Shown in pieces: positions 6,220-12,207 of a DNA stretch of 15,437 nt. Both the position numbers and the translations under genes were made by a program. The notes beneath the pieces were generated by a model, which saw nothing but the letters and a program-made list of their open reading frames with translations, searched no databases and had not been told where the DNA came from. The DNA is from Candidatus Bathyarchaeota archaeon. Lineage in GTDB: Archaea > Thermoproteota > Bathyarchaeia > TCS64. Where the stretch lies: the NCBI GenBank assembly GCA_020697635.1, contig JAEHCT010000009.1:1-15437 (forward strand). Reading direction: 5' to 3'. Every line of letters starts with the position of its first letter. The stretch's first letter is position 1.

Positions 6220-7113
6220 GTGAAAGTACTTCTCGTCGAGCCGCCCAAGGATTTCTGGTTCATCATGGGACAGTACATCCCGCCGCCCTTCGGCCTGCTG
6301 TTGAACGTGGCGATCGTCAAGCTGAGGGAGGAGCCGGCCTTGGAGAAGAGGTTCGGCGACGAGTACAGTCTATACAGGGAGAAGACGCCCTTCCTCGTCC
6401 CGGACCCGGGGAGGCTGTACCGTGGCTTCGTCAAGCACGGCCTATCTGGGCGGAGGACGCAGCTACTGTACGTCTCTCTCGGGCTGATTCTCCTAGTGTT
6501 CCTTGGGTTGCTGGCGTTCAGCCCAAGCGTCCCAAGGGTCACCTTCGGAGCCCAGACGATGGTGACCGGCGGCCTCTTCATCCTCATCTGCGCGGCGGGG
6601 CTCGTGGCAGCCGTCGCCCCAGGGAGGCTGAGGGGCGTCGGACATGGGGCGAGGCAGAAACCGGGCGTCGTCGGCCACCACCCGGACTGCCCGGAGTTCA
6701 GCGGACACGTGTTGAGGGCGTACGGTAGGGCGCTGTGCGCCGGGTGCACGGGCCTCGCTCTGGGTGCAGTCTTGTCCATCCTTGGTGGATTCCTGTGCTT
6801 CTTCGGCGGGTTATGGGTCGGGGATCCCTCGATCGTCTTCTACACCGGAGCCCTGCTGGTCGCCCTAGGGGTCGTCCAGCATTTCATCGACATGGGCAGC
6901 CCGATGTTACACCTGTCCCTAAACGTCGTGTTCGTTTTCGGCGCTTTCATGTTGATGGCATCCCTTAGAACGCTAGATGCGAGCTTCTACGTTGAGGCTT
7001 ATCTGCTGGCGTCGGTTGTTTTCTGGGTGGCGGCGCGCATCAGGGTATCCCAGGAGGAGCACCTCAGGGTGTGCAGCCGCTGCCCCGAGCCCTGCCCAGA
7101 CGGCTTCAGGTAG
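6220..7113 (+). CDS. Polytopic membrane protein with DUF2085-like cysteine motif and a chimeric N-terminus
   Basis: This 297-residue protein seems built from three pieces. Residues 1-27 (M-K-V-L-L-V-E-P-P-K, then Y-I-P-P-P-F-G-L-L) resemble the first strand and loop of a B12-binding radical SAM protein. Residues about 29-65 (E-E-P-x-L-E-K-R-F-G-D-E-Y-x-x-Y-R and P-F-L-V-P) resemble the C-terminal end of isoprenylcysteine or phospholipid methyltransferase-like proteins. From about 80 onward there are two hydrophobic segments (82-100, 114-133). A cytosolic or extracellular loop with H-H-P-D-C-P-E-F (153-160) and A-L-C-A-G-C-T-G (171-178) follows; the last motif is typical of DUF2085 membrane proteins. 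Further hydrophobic segments lie near 180-200, 205-222, 232-248 and 258-272. The C-terminus has three more cysteines (C285, C288, C292). No catalytic core of either N-terminal family remains. Function is unknown; a metal-binding membrane protein is an inference from the cysteines. The start is GTG at 6220. Confidence 0.72.
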   Translation: MKVLLVEPPKDFWFIMGQYIPPPFGLLLNVAIVKLREEPALEKRFGDEYSLYREKTPFLVPDPGRLYRGFVKHGLSGRRTQLLYVSLGLILLVFLGLLAFSPSVPRVTFGAQTMVTGGLFILICAAGLVAAVAPGRLRGVGHGARQKPGVVGHHPDCPEFSGHVLRAYGRALCAGCTGLALGAVLSILGGFLCFFGGLWVGDPSIVFYTGALLVALGVVQHFIDMGSPMLHLSLNVVFVFGAFMLMASLRTLDASFYVEAYLLASVVFWVAARIRVSQEEHLRVCSRCPEPCPDGFR

Positions 7114-7131
7114 CTTTCTGTGAGTAACGTT

Positions 7132-7140
7132 TCTATAAGG
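7132..7140 (+). promoter_or_regulatory. TATA-like element for the zinc-ribbon membrane protein
   Basis: TCTATAAGG is centred about 26 nt before the GTG at 7162, the exact spacing for a leaderless transcript. Confidence 0.4.
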
Positions 7141-7161
7141 GGATGACGATCAGCCTTCTAG

Positions 7162-7476
7162 GTGACGGTTTTGGTGTACTGCACGAAGTGCGGAACCGAG
7201 AATGAAGAGGACGCAGACGTATGCAATAACTGTGGAGCCAGCCTTCATCCACCGGCGTACAGGTCGAGGAAGCGGGACTGGGACTTCGACGAAGACTGCT
7301 TCGGCGGCAGAGACAGGATGACCTGGCCCCTGCTCATAGGCGCGTTCCTAATACTAATAGGCCTCTCGACGCTTCTGGAGGACATGTTCTGGTGGGCCGG
7401 ATGGGACACTCTTTGGCCTCTCTTCATAATCGCCATCGGCGTCCTCGTCGTAAGTAACGCGATGAGGAGACGCTGA
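7162..7476 (+). CDS. Small zinc-ribbon membrane protein
   Basis: This 104-residue protein has an N-terminal zinc ribbon with two knuckles, Y-C-T-K-C-G and V-C-N-N-C-G (C-x2-C, 11 residues between, C-x2-C). A polar acidic linker (R-D-W-D-F-D-E-D) follows, then two hydrophobic helices (about 54-68 and 81-98) separated by a Trp-rich turn. The C-terminus is positively charged (M-R-R-R). The two-helix part resembles the LiaF-type transmembrane module (DUF5668-like), which in bacteria often accompanies envelope-stress proteins; the role in archaea is unknown. The GTG at 7162 fits the TATA spacing for leaderless translation. TTG 7171 or GTG 7174 with GGTGA at 7161-7165 are alternatives that would trim three or four residues. 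It ends 11 bp from the convergent methyltransferase stop. Confidence 0.75.
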   Translation: MTVLVYCTKCGTENEEDADVCNNCGASLHPPAYRSRKRDWDFDEDCFGGRDRMTWPLLIGAFLILIGLSTLLEDMFWWAGWDTLWPLFIIAIGVLVVSNAMRRR

Positions 7477-7487
7477 ACCACCTTTTC

Positions 7488-8210
7488 TTATCCAGTTTCC
7501 TGTTGCCTCATCCTCTCGTAGAGCACCACCCCGGTGGCTACGCTCACGTTGAGTGAGGGGATCTTGCCCATCATGGGTATCCTGATGAGGGTGTCGCACT
7601 TATCCAAGAGGGTGGGGTTTATGCCTCTGTCCTCGCCGCCTATGACGAAAGCGACGGCCCCAGTCAGGTCGACGGCCCAGTACGGCGCGTCACCGGAGGC
7701 GTCCACCCCCACGACCCTTACCCCGTCGTCCTTCAAGGTCTTTATAGCCGTGTAGAGGCTCCGCCTCCAGACAGGCACGTGGAGGCTGCCCCCCATGGAG
7801 ACTCTGTGGGCCGTCGCCCCCAGGTCAGCGCTCCCCTTCTTGGGTATCACCACGCCGTCTACCCCGGCGGCGTCAGAGGTCCGGATGATGGCTCCCAGGT
7901 TGTGGGGGTCCTGAACCTGGTCCAGCAGGAGTATGCACGCCTCCCTACCCGTCTCCTCCAGCACCTTCTCCAGGCCCCAGTCTGGGTTTGGCTCGACTAC
8001 CGCCATGATTCCCTGGTGGCGCCCCGTCTCGCTGATCTTGCCCATCCTCTGCCTTGTGACGAACTCGACGGGGACCTTCTTTCCCGCGGCGGCGCCGAGG
8101 ATGACCTGTATCTTGGGGTCCCGCTCCTTTCCCTTCTCCACCCGGATCAGGGTCACAGTTCCCGCCTTGAGCGCCTCCTGCACCGGGTTTCTTCCCTCTA
8201 GCTGGATCAA
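7488..8210 (-). CDS. 23S rRNA guanosine-2'-O-methyltransferase-like (RlmB/TrmH, SpoU family)
   Basis: This SpoU-class (SPOUT superfamily) enzyme has about 240 residues. The N-terminal substrate-binding part begins L-E-G-R-N-P-V-Q-E-A, the RlmB/TrmH signature. The three SpoU motifs are present: motif 1 D-Q-V-Q-D-P-H-N-L-G-A-I-I-R-T with its catalytic-type Arg, motif 2 V-I-G-G-E-D-R-G-I, and motif 3 I-P-M-M-G-K-I-P-S-L-N-V-S-V-A. These form the trefoil-knot SAM site that transfers methyl to a ribose 2'-OH in rRNA or tRNA. The exact RNA target is inferred only. I choose the TTG at 8210. The frame stays open to a TTG at 8246, but those 12 extra residues fall inside a TATA-like element and do not match the family. 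It converges with the zinc-ribbon gene. Confidence 0.88.
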   Translation of the reverse strand: MIQLEGRNPVQEALKAGTVTLIRVEKGKERDPKIQVILGAAAGKKVPVEFVTRQRMGKISETGRHQGIMAVVEPNPDWGLEKVLEETGREACILLLDQVQDPHNLGAIIRTSDAAGVDGVVIPKKGSADLGATAHRVSMGGSLHVPVWRRSLYTAIKTLKDDGVRVVGVDASGDAPYWAVDLTGAVAFVIGGEDRGINPTLLDKCDTLIRIPMMGKIPSLNVSVATGVVLYERMRQQETG

Positions 8211-8235
8211 TACACACTCATCTTGGGGTGCTCCC

Positions 8236-8245
8236 CTTAAAAACA
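8236..8245 (-). promoter_or_regulatory. TATA-like element that decides the rRNA methyltransferase start
   Basis: The minus strand reads TGTTTTTAAG around 8245-8236, about 30 nt before the TTG at 8210. Transcription would start downstream of the longer in-frame TTG at 8246, so the shorter start is preferred. Confidence 0.45.
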
Positions 8246-8268
8246 AGGCTCCTGTTAGGCGCTCTGCT

Positions 8269-8397
8269 TTACGAAACGCTTTGATGCAAAGCCACTGTGC
8301 TCAGGCCGAGGTCGCCAAGAATGTTGCCCACGATGCCTCCCAGGGAGGCCCCGCCTATGAGGCCGGTCACCCCGTTGAACCCATCCATAAGGGGCAT
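8269..8397 (-). CDS. Putative 42-residue glycine-zipper hydrophobic peptide
   Basis: ATG at 8397-8395 and TAA at 8271-8269 frame a 42-residue peptide. It opens M-P-L-M-D-G-F-N-G-V-T and contains a hydrophobic stretch with regularly spaced small residues (G-L-I-G-G-A-S-L-G-G-I-V-G-N-I-L-G-D-L), i.e. a glycine-zipper-like transmembrane segment. Codon third positions are mostly G or C, and ATA and AGC codons match the neighbouring genes. It lies in the 242-bp space between the RlmB-like gene and the DUF952 gene, on the same strand as the former. The frame stays open upstream of the ATG but without another start codon. I see no convincing TATA box at the right distance, so expression is uncertain. 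It could be a remnant or chance ORF; it resembles no family I can name. Confidence 0.4.
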   Translation of the reverse strand: MPLMDGFNGVTGLIGGASLGGIVGNILGDLGLSTVALHQSVS

Positions 8398-8459
8398 ACA
8401 GTTACATTTTCTACCCTGCTCGTCCCATAACCCTCTAGGGGGTCATCCGTGGAACGGTA

Positions 8460-8468
8460 CTTATTAAC
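8460..8468 (+). promoter_or_regulatory. TATA-like element for the DUF952 gene
   Basis: CTTATTAAC is centred 26 nt before the ATG at 8490. The intervening bases contain no Shine-Dalgarno sequence, consistent with a leaderless mRNA. Confidence 0.5.
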
Positions 8469-8489
8469 GCGCCCCGCCGAGGTTTTCTC

Positions 8490-8828
8490 ATGTTGCTTCA
8501 CATAGCCCACGGCGACGAGTGGTTGAGAGCCCAAGAGGACGGGTTATACCAGACGGGTTCCCTGCAAGAACAGGGATACATACACTGCTCCTACTCGCAT
8601 CAGGTCGTCGAGGTGGCGAACTCGGTTTACAGGGGGCAGCGCGGCTTGGTTCTCCTTCACGTCGACCCAGACAGACTGGACTCACGTGTGGTCGAGGAAG
8701 ACGGAGGCAACGGTGAGCTGTACCCACACGTCTATGGACCCATCAACGTGGAATCCGTCGTGAAGGCGGAGCGCTTCGATCCCGGAGAGGACGGCTCCTT
8801 CACCCAACCCGACCTGAATGATTCTTAA
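8490..8828 (+). CDS. DUF952 family protein
   Basis: This 112-residue cytoplasmic protein follows the DUF952 pattern closely. It starts with L-L-H-I-A and a tryptophan (W11), has the central motif Q-G-Y-I-H-C-S (with Q-V-V-E-V-A soon after), then L-L-H-V-D, an acidic pair (E-E-D-G), and ends with the family signature Y-P-H-V-Y-G-P-I-N. The biochemical role of DUF952 is not established; the fold is related to ADP-ribosyltransferase-like proteins as I recall, which I treat as a weak hint only. The ATG at 8490 is fixed by the TATA spacing and the family N-terminus. The following gene starts 46 nt downstream on the same strand. Confidence 0.85.
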   Translation: MLLHIAHGDEWLRAQEDGLYQTGSLQEQGYIHCSYSHQVVEVANSVYRGQRGLVLLHVDPDRLDSRVVEEDGGNGELYPHVYGPINVESVVKAERFDPGEDGSFTQPDLNDS

Positions 8829-8874
8829 GCGGGTGAGTCTATGCGTTGTTGGTGCCGGCTTGTCTGAGGGCAGC

Positions 8875-9198
8875 ATGAAGAAGATGGGTGAGCTCCTGCG
8901 GCAGGGAGCACGCATGTTGAGTGACGCATGCCCGGAGTGCGGGACACCCCTGTTTCAGCTGAAGAACGGCGACACCATATGTCCTATGTGTAACAAGCCG
9001 GTTAAATTCGTTAAAGGCGACGCCGACCCACAGGCCGAGGCCCATAAGAAGCGACTCGAAGAGTCTTTGAGGAAGAAGATCGACGAGATCCAGACGAGGC
9101 TCGATGAGGCCGACGACCCGGTGCTCATCGGCGAGCTCACGGACACCCTGATGAAGCTCATGGATGCCCTCGACAGGGCGAAGAAGCTGGGCGCCTAG
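8875..9198 (+). CDS. Autoantigen p27-type zinc-ribbon protein
   Basis: This protein of about 107 residues belongs to the Sjogren's syndrome/scleroderma autoantigen 1 (p27) family common in archaea. The N-terminus M-K-K-M-G-E-L-L-R-Q-G-A-R-M-L matches the family start. A zinc ribbon follows: C19-P-E-C22-G and I-C36-P-M-C39. The C-terminal half is charged and helical (about 55-105), probably a coiled coil. Function in archaea is not known; a nucleic-acid or protein scaffold role is inferred from the ribbon. ATG 8875 is preferred because it matches the family and follows GAGGG (8866-8870). The frame extends upstream to an ATG at 8818 overlapping the DUF952 stop, and also has GTG 8833 and TTG 8860. 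Its TAG stop interlocks with the stop of the convergent transporter gene. Confidence 0.82.
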   Translation: MKKMGELLRQGARMLSDACPECGTPLFQLKNGDTICPMCNKPVKFVKGDADPQAEAHKKRLEESLRKKIDEIQTRLDEADDPVLIGELTDTLMKLMDALDRAKKLGA

Positions 9199-10046
9199 AG
9201 CAGCGTTATAACCATGACCCCTGCGACGATGACGAGGCAACCCGCCATGATCCTAGGCGTGATACTATCGATGTCCCTGAGGAAGAGCGCGCTGAGGAGC
9301 AGCCCGAACAGGGGGTTGGCCCCGATTATGGCGGAGACAGTTGAGACGGAGCCCCTCTGGGTGGCTATGAACATGCTTATCCACGCGACGCTGTTGGAGA
9401 CGCCCGCTGCCGCGAAGTAGGGCAGGGCGCCCTTAGTGAGCCGGATGTCTCCATGCCTGTTCATCAGCCTCAGCACGATCGGGTAGGTGATGAGGCTCGC
9501 GAGCGCCCCCACGACTGCGCCTAGCACAGGCTCCGGCAGCATGGTCAAGGCTGTCTTCCTCACTATGCTTGAGAGGGCGTAGAGGCTCGCGGCCGCCAGC
9601 GGGATAACGAGGTCGCCCTTCTTCACGCCGTTCTCTCCGCCCCAGCCGCTGATCAACGCGATGCCGGCGACCACGAGCACGGTGCCCACCACTGTGCTCG
9701 TCTCCACGGCTTCGCCGATGAGGATGGACGCGAAGATGATGGTGAACAGCGGGTTGGTTCCGCTCAGCGACGTGCTTATGGGCACCCCCAGTCTGTCGAT
9801 GCTCGTGTAGTTAAGGGTCCGGCCCAAGGTCGCAGCCAACAGCCCGGCGACGACGAAGTAGCCGACCGCGGCCCAGCTGAGGCTCGGCGGCGACAAGACG
9901 AGCAGGAGACTCAGGACGATGACCTGCACCCCGCTGATGACTAGGGTGGCCGTGACAGCCGTGGACTCGCTCAGCCCCTTACGTACGAGCACCGCCGTGA
10001 GCCCGAAGCTGAACGCAGTCACGAGAGCATAGGCTTCTACCTGCAA
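9195..10046 (-). CDS. EamA/DMT-superfamily transporter
   Basis: This protein of about 283 residues is strongly hydrophobic along its length, with roughly ten transmembrane helices in two EamA repeats (halves near 1-140 and 145-283). Typical features are the N-terminal A-Y-A-L-V-T-A-F-S-F-G-L-T-A-V-L-V-R-K-G and a second-repeat A-L-S-S-I-V-R-K. Conserved G-T-N-P-L-F-T-I-I-F-A and G-A-N-P-L-F-G-L-L-L-S-A-L-F-L segments precede the helix-ending E/R-D motifs. DMT permeases export or import small metabolites across the cytoplasmic membrane; the substrate cannot be predicted. I choose TTG 10046 because the TATA-like box at 10076-10084 is too close to the upstream TTG at 10064, and because the shorter start fits the family. 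The stop codon overlaps that of the p27 gene. Confidence 0.88.
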   Translation of the reverse strand: MQVEAYALVTAFSFGLTAVLVRKGLSESTAVTATLVISGVQVIVLSLLLVLSPPSLSWAAVGYFVVAGLLAATLGRTLNYTSIDRLGVPISTSLSGTNPLFTIIFASILIGEAVETSTVVGTVLVVAGIALISGWGGENGVKKGDLVIPLAAASLYALSSIVRKTALTMLPEPVLGAVVGALASLITYPIVLRLMNRHGDIRLTKGALPYFAAAGVSNSVAWISMFIATQRGSVSTVSAIIGANPLFGLLLSALFLRDIDSITPRIMAGCLVIVAGVMVITLL

Positions 10047-10075
10047 GCCAGATCCAACAACCAAATATCGGGATA

Positions 10076-10084
10076 GATATAAAG
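10076..10084 (-). promoter_or_regulatory. TATA-like element for the EamA transporter
   Basis: The minus strand reads CTTTATATC about 34 nt before the TTG at 10046 and only about 16 nt before the alternative TTG at 10064. Confidence 0.45.
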
Positions 10085-10104
10085 ATCCGGATAGGTGAGA
10101 CTGG

Positions 10105-10839
10105 CTACTCCTCGATGAACCGGGTCAGGGACTCCGCCTTCGAGTCTCTCTCGCCCGGCTCTATCTTCAGCGCCTTCAATAGACCCGTCACCCGTCTCCA
10201 TACGACCTTCTCGACCTCGTCGACAGGAAGCGCCCCGTCGACCCTGTAGACCCTCGAGCCGTCGGCCTGACTGACGACGATCTTCTCGGAGCCTAGGGGC
10301 GAGTCGTTGAGGTTGAGCACCTCCAGATAGACCGTCCTGATCCTCTCCTGCTGGCTGATGTTCTCAAAGTAGGAGTGATCCTTGATGCGTACCTGGCCGT
10401 TGCTCAGCCTAGTCTGCCCGACCTCGGGCGATATGTCGAGGAAGATGACGGCGTCGGGCTCCAGCGCATACCTGTTGATCTTCTTGATCCAGTCTAGGTC
10501 CAGCGCCTTGCCCATTCCGCGGCTCTGGTAGGCCAGCGAACTGTGCACGTACCTGTCCGACACCACCACGGCGCCCTCCTCCAGTGCTGGCTTGATCTTC
10601 CTCTCCGTGTGGTCCGCCCGGTCGGCGGCGAAGAGCAGCGCGAGCGCCTCCTCCGACACCTGCTCCTCTTCTCTGAGCACCTTCTCGATGAGGCGGCCCA
10701 CGGGGTACACCTTCGTCGGCTCCCGCGTTGTCACCAGCTTGTAGCCTCTCTTCTTCAGCCTTTTCGTGAGCCTCTGGAACTGCTCGGACTTGCCTGACCC
10801 GTCGATCCCCTCTATTACTATGAAGCAGCCTCTACTCAT
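10105..10839 (-). CDS. tmk: Thymidylate (dTMP) kinase
   Basis: This 244-residue enzyme phosphorylates dTMP to dTDP for DNA synthesis. It has the P-loop G-I-D-G-S-G-K-S (11-18), T-R-E-P-T (38-42) contacting the nucleotide, and the family signature D-R-Y-V-H-S-S-L-A-Y-Q (95-105). The lid region is V-R-I-K-D-H-S-Y-F-E-N. The last 40 or so residues, after R-V-D-G and an amphipathic helix, form a charged extension slightly beyond the usual length of about 200-215. The ATG at 10839 begins right before the first strand (C-F-I-V-I-E-G). A TATA-like CCTTATATC (10883-10875, minus strand) lies about 40 nt upstream, giving a short leader. It is in the same orientation as the M24 peptidase upstream, 66 nt away, but with its own promoter-like element. 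Confidence 0.95.
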   Translation of the reverse strand: MSRGCFIVIEGIDGSGKSEQFQRLTKRLKKRGYKLVTTREPTKVYPVGRLIEKVLREEEQVSEEALALLFAADRADHTERKIKPALEEGAVVVSDRYVHSSLAYQSRGMGKALDLDWIKKINRYALEPDAVIFLDISPEVGQTRLSNGQVRIKDHSYFENISQQERIRTVYLEVLNLNDSPLGSEKIVVSQADGSRVYRVDGALPVDEVEKVVWRRVTGLLKALKIEPGERDSKAESLTRFIEE

Positions 10840-10874
10840 CTCGGGCTCACGGTCCCCAAGTAACGTTGTCTCCC

Positions 10875-10883
10875 GATATAAGG
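10875..10883 (-). promoter_or_regulatory. TATA-like element for tmk
   Basis: The minus strand reads CCTTATATC, centred about 40 nt before the ATG at 10839, predicting a leader of roughly 15 nt. Confidence 0.4.
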
Positions 10884-10905
10884 ATACAGCGAGGAGTATT
10901 AGAGA

Positions 10906-12051
10906 TTAAAGCTTGAAACGCTCACGATCGTAGTTGGTGAGGAACTCAGCCTTGCCGTTCTTTATCAGCACCATGTCCTCGACACGGATGTAGTACTCGC
11001 CCCTATGCCAGAGCTTGGGCTCCACGCAGAATATCATGTCGTCCACCAGCTCGTGGCTGTTCTCCGGTTTGAGCCAAGGATCCTCGTGGACCTCGACGCC
11101 AATCTGGTGCCCCACCGTGCCGTCAGGCAGCCTGGCGCGTAGATAGTCGCCGTAGCCCTCCCTGTCGCAGATCAACTCTATGCTGGGGAATATCTCGTTC
11201 ACTTTGTGCACCTCGTTGCCTATGTCGTCCGCCGTCTCCACCACGGCTGTCTGGAGCGCCGCGTAGGCTTTCTCGACGTGCTCCTCGGGCTCGCCGTAGT
11301 AGAAGCTGCGGCCCCAGTCGCTGCAGTAGCCGTCGAGCACGAAGCCGACGTCGAAGGCTATGCTGGTGCCCATCTCCAGGCCCTGACTCCTCTCGTAGTT
11401 GAAGACCTCGTCGGTGGGCTCGCCGCCCGACTTGCAGAAGCCGGCGGTGGCTGGGAAGCTGGTGTCGCTGGCGCCGATCATCCTGCCCATGGTCTCGATC
11501 TTCAAGCCGGCGCCCCTCATGGTCTCCCCGGCGTCGATCTGGTCTATGATGCGGCTCATCACGTCCTCCGTGAGCTTCGCAGCCTTGCGGAGCCTGTCTA
11601 TCTCCCCGGGCTCCTTGATCATGCGCACATCGTCGAGGAGCCCCTCGGCGCTCCTGAAAGAGGCGCCCTTGCAGCTCGACGCCACGACCAGCACCAAGCT
11701 CCCCCAGGTGTACTCGCCGACGCCCATCTTCTTCGGCTCATCCACTAGCTCCTTTATGATCTCCTTGACCGCTGGCGCGGGGTTCTCGAACATGCCGAGG
11801 CCCCTCACTTCGTCGACCCAGCCCTGTCTCGCCTTCTTTATCGAGCTCATCCCGGCTAGGATTATCGGTTCCCCCTCCTTCGGCACGAACACGGCGTCGG
11901 CCGGGTGCGTCAGATCCCTGCCCCTTCTCCACTCGACCGGGGCGCCTGTGAGGTATTGATAGTCTGGGCTGGCGCCGAGGACGACGAGGTCCAGCCCTTT
12001 TTCCTCCATCTTCGCCTGGATCCCGGTGAGCCTGCGGCTGTAGTTGCCCAT
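10906..12051 (-). CDS. M24-family Xaa-Pro peptidase
   Basis: This 381-residue protein has a creatinase-like N-domain (1-150) and a pita-bread M24 metallopeptidase domain (about 150-375). The dinuclear metal ligands of the family are present: D234 (F-D-V-G), D245 (S-D-W-G-R-S), H315 (G-H-Q-I-G-V-E-V-H-E), E344 (C-V-E-P) and E358 (R-V-E-D-M). M24B enzymes remove the N-terminal residue before proline (aminopeptidase P) or cleave Xaa-Pro dipeptides; which applies here is not decidable. No signal peptide is present, so it is cytoplasmic. The ATG at 12051 starts M-G-N-Y-S-R-R-L. The upstream 156-nt gap is AT-rich near the start and holds an imperfect inverted repeat (12061-12102), discussed as a possible operator. 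Confidence 0.92.
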   Translation of the reverse strand: MGNYSRRLTGIQAKMEEKGLDLVVLGASPDYQYLTGAPVEWRRGRDLTHPADAVFVPKEGEPIILAGMSSIKKARQGWVDEVRGLGMFENPAPAVKEIIKELVDEPKKMGVGEYTWGSLVLVVASSCKGASFRSAEGLLDDVRMIKEPGEIDRLRKAAKLTEDVMSRIIDQIDAGETMRGAGLKIETMGRMIGASDTSFPATAGFCKSGGEPTDEVFNYERSQGLEMGTSIAFDVGFVLDGYCSDWGRSFYYGEPEEHVEKAYAALQTAVVETADDIGNEVHKVNEIFPSIELICDREGYGDYLRARLPDGTVGHQIGVEVHEDPWLKPENSHELVDDMIFCVEPKLWHRGEYYIRVEDMVLIKNGKAEFLTNYDRERFKL

Positions 12052-12060
12052 AACGATACC

Positions 12061-12102
12061 CAGTCTATATTATCGTAAAAGCCTTTATGACATTATAGTC
12101 TG
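12061..12102. promoter_or_regulatory. Imperfect inverted repeat over the M24 peptidase promoter region
   Basis: CAGTCTATATTATC (12061-12074) and GACATTATAGTCTG (12089-12102) are complementary at 11 of 14 positions, around a 14-nt AT-rich spacer. On the minus strand this spacer carries TATA-like bases about 30-35 nt before the ATG at 12051. It is a weak operator candidate; AT-rich sequence can produce such matches by chance. Confidence 0.25.
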
Positions 12103-12207
12103 TACTCGACGCATGTTGGTTCAATTGGGAACATGGAACCCATACCCTGGCTCTGTATCAGGGCTATGTTTTCAGGTCTTCTGTAGCCTCGTCATGGCTT
12201 CCTCGTA

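Noticed and set aside
7933..8430. 165-codon plus-strand frame spanning the RlmB-like gene start and the gap
   Set aside because: Antisense to SpoU motifs and without a promoter or ribosome-binding site at its start.
8818..8874. 19-residue N-terminal extension of the p27 zinc-ribbon protein
   Set aside because: The family begins at M-K-K-M-x-E-L-L, and GAGGG lies just before ATG 8875. The longer start stays possible, so it is mentioned in the gene entry.
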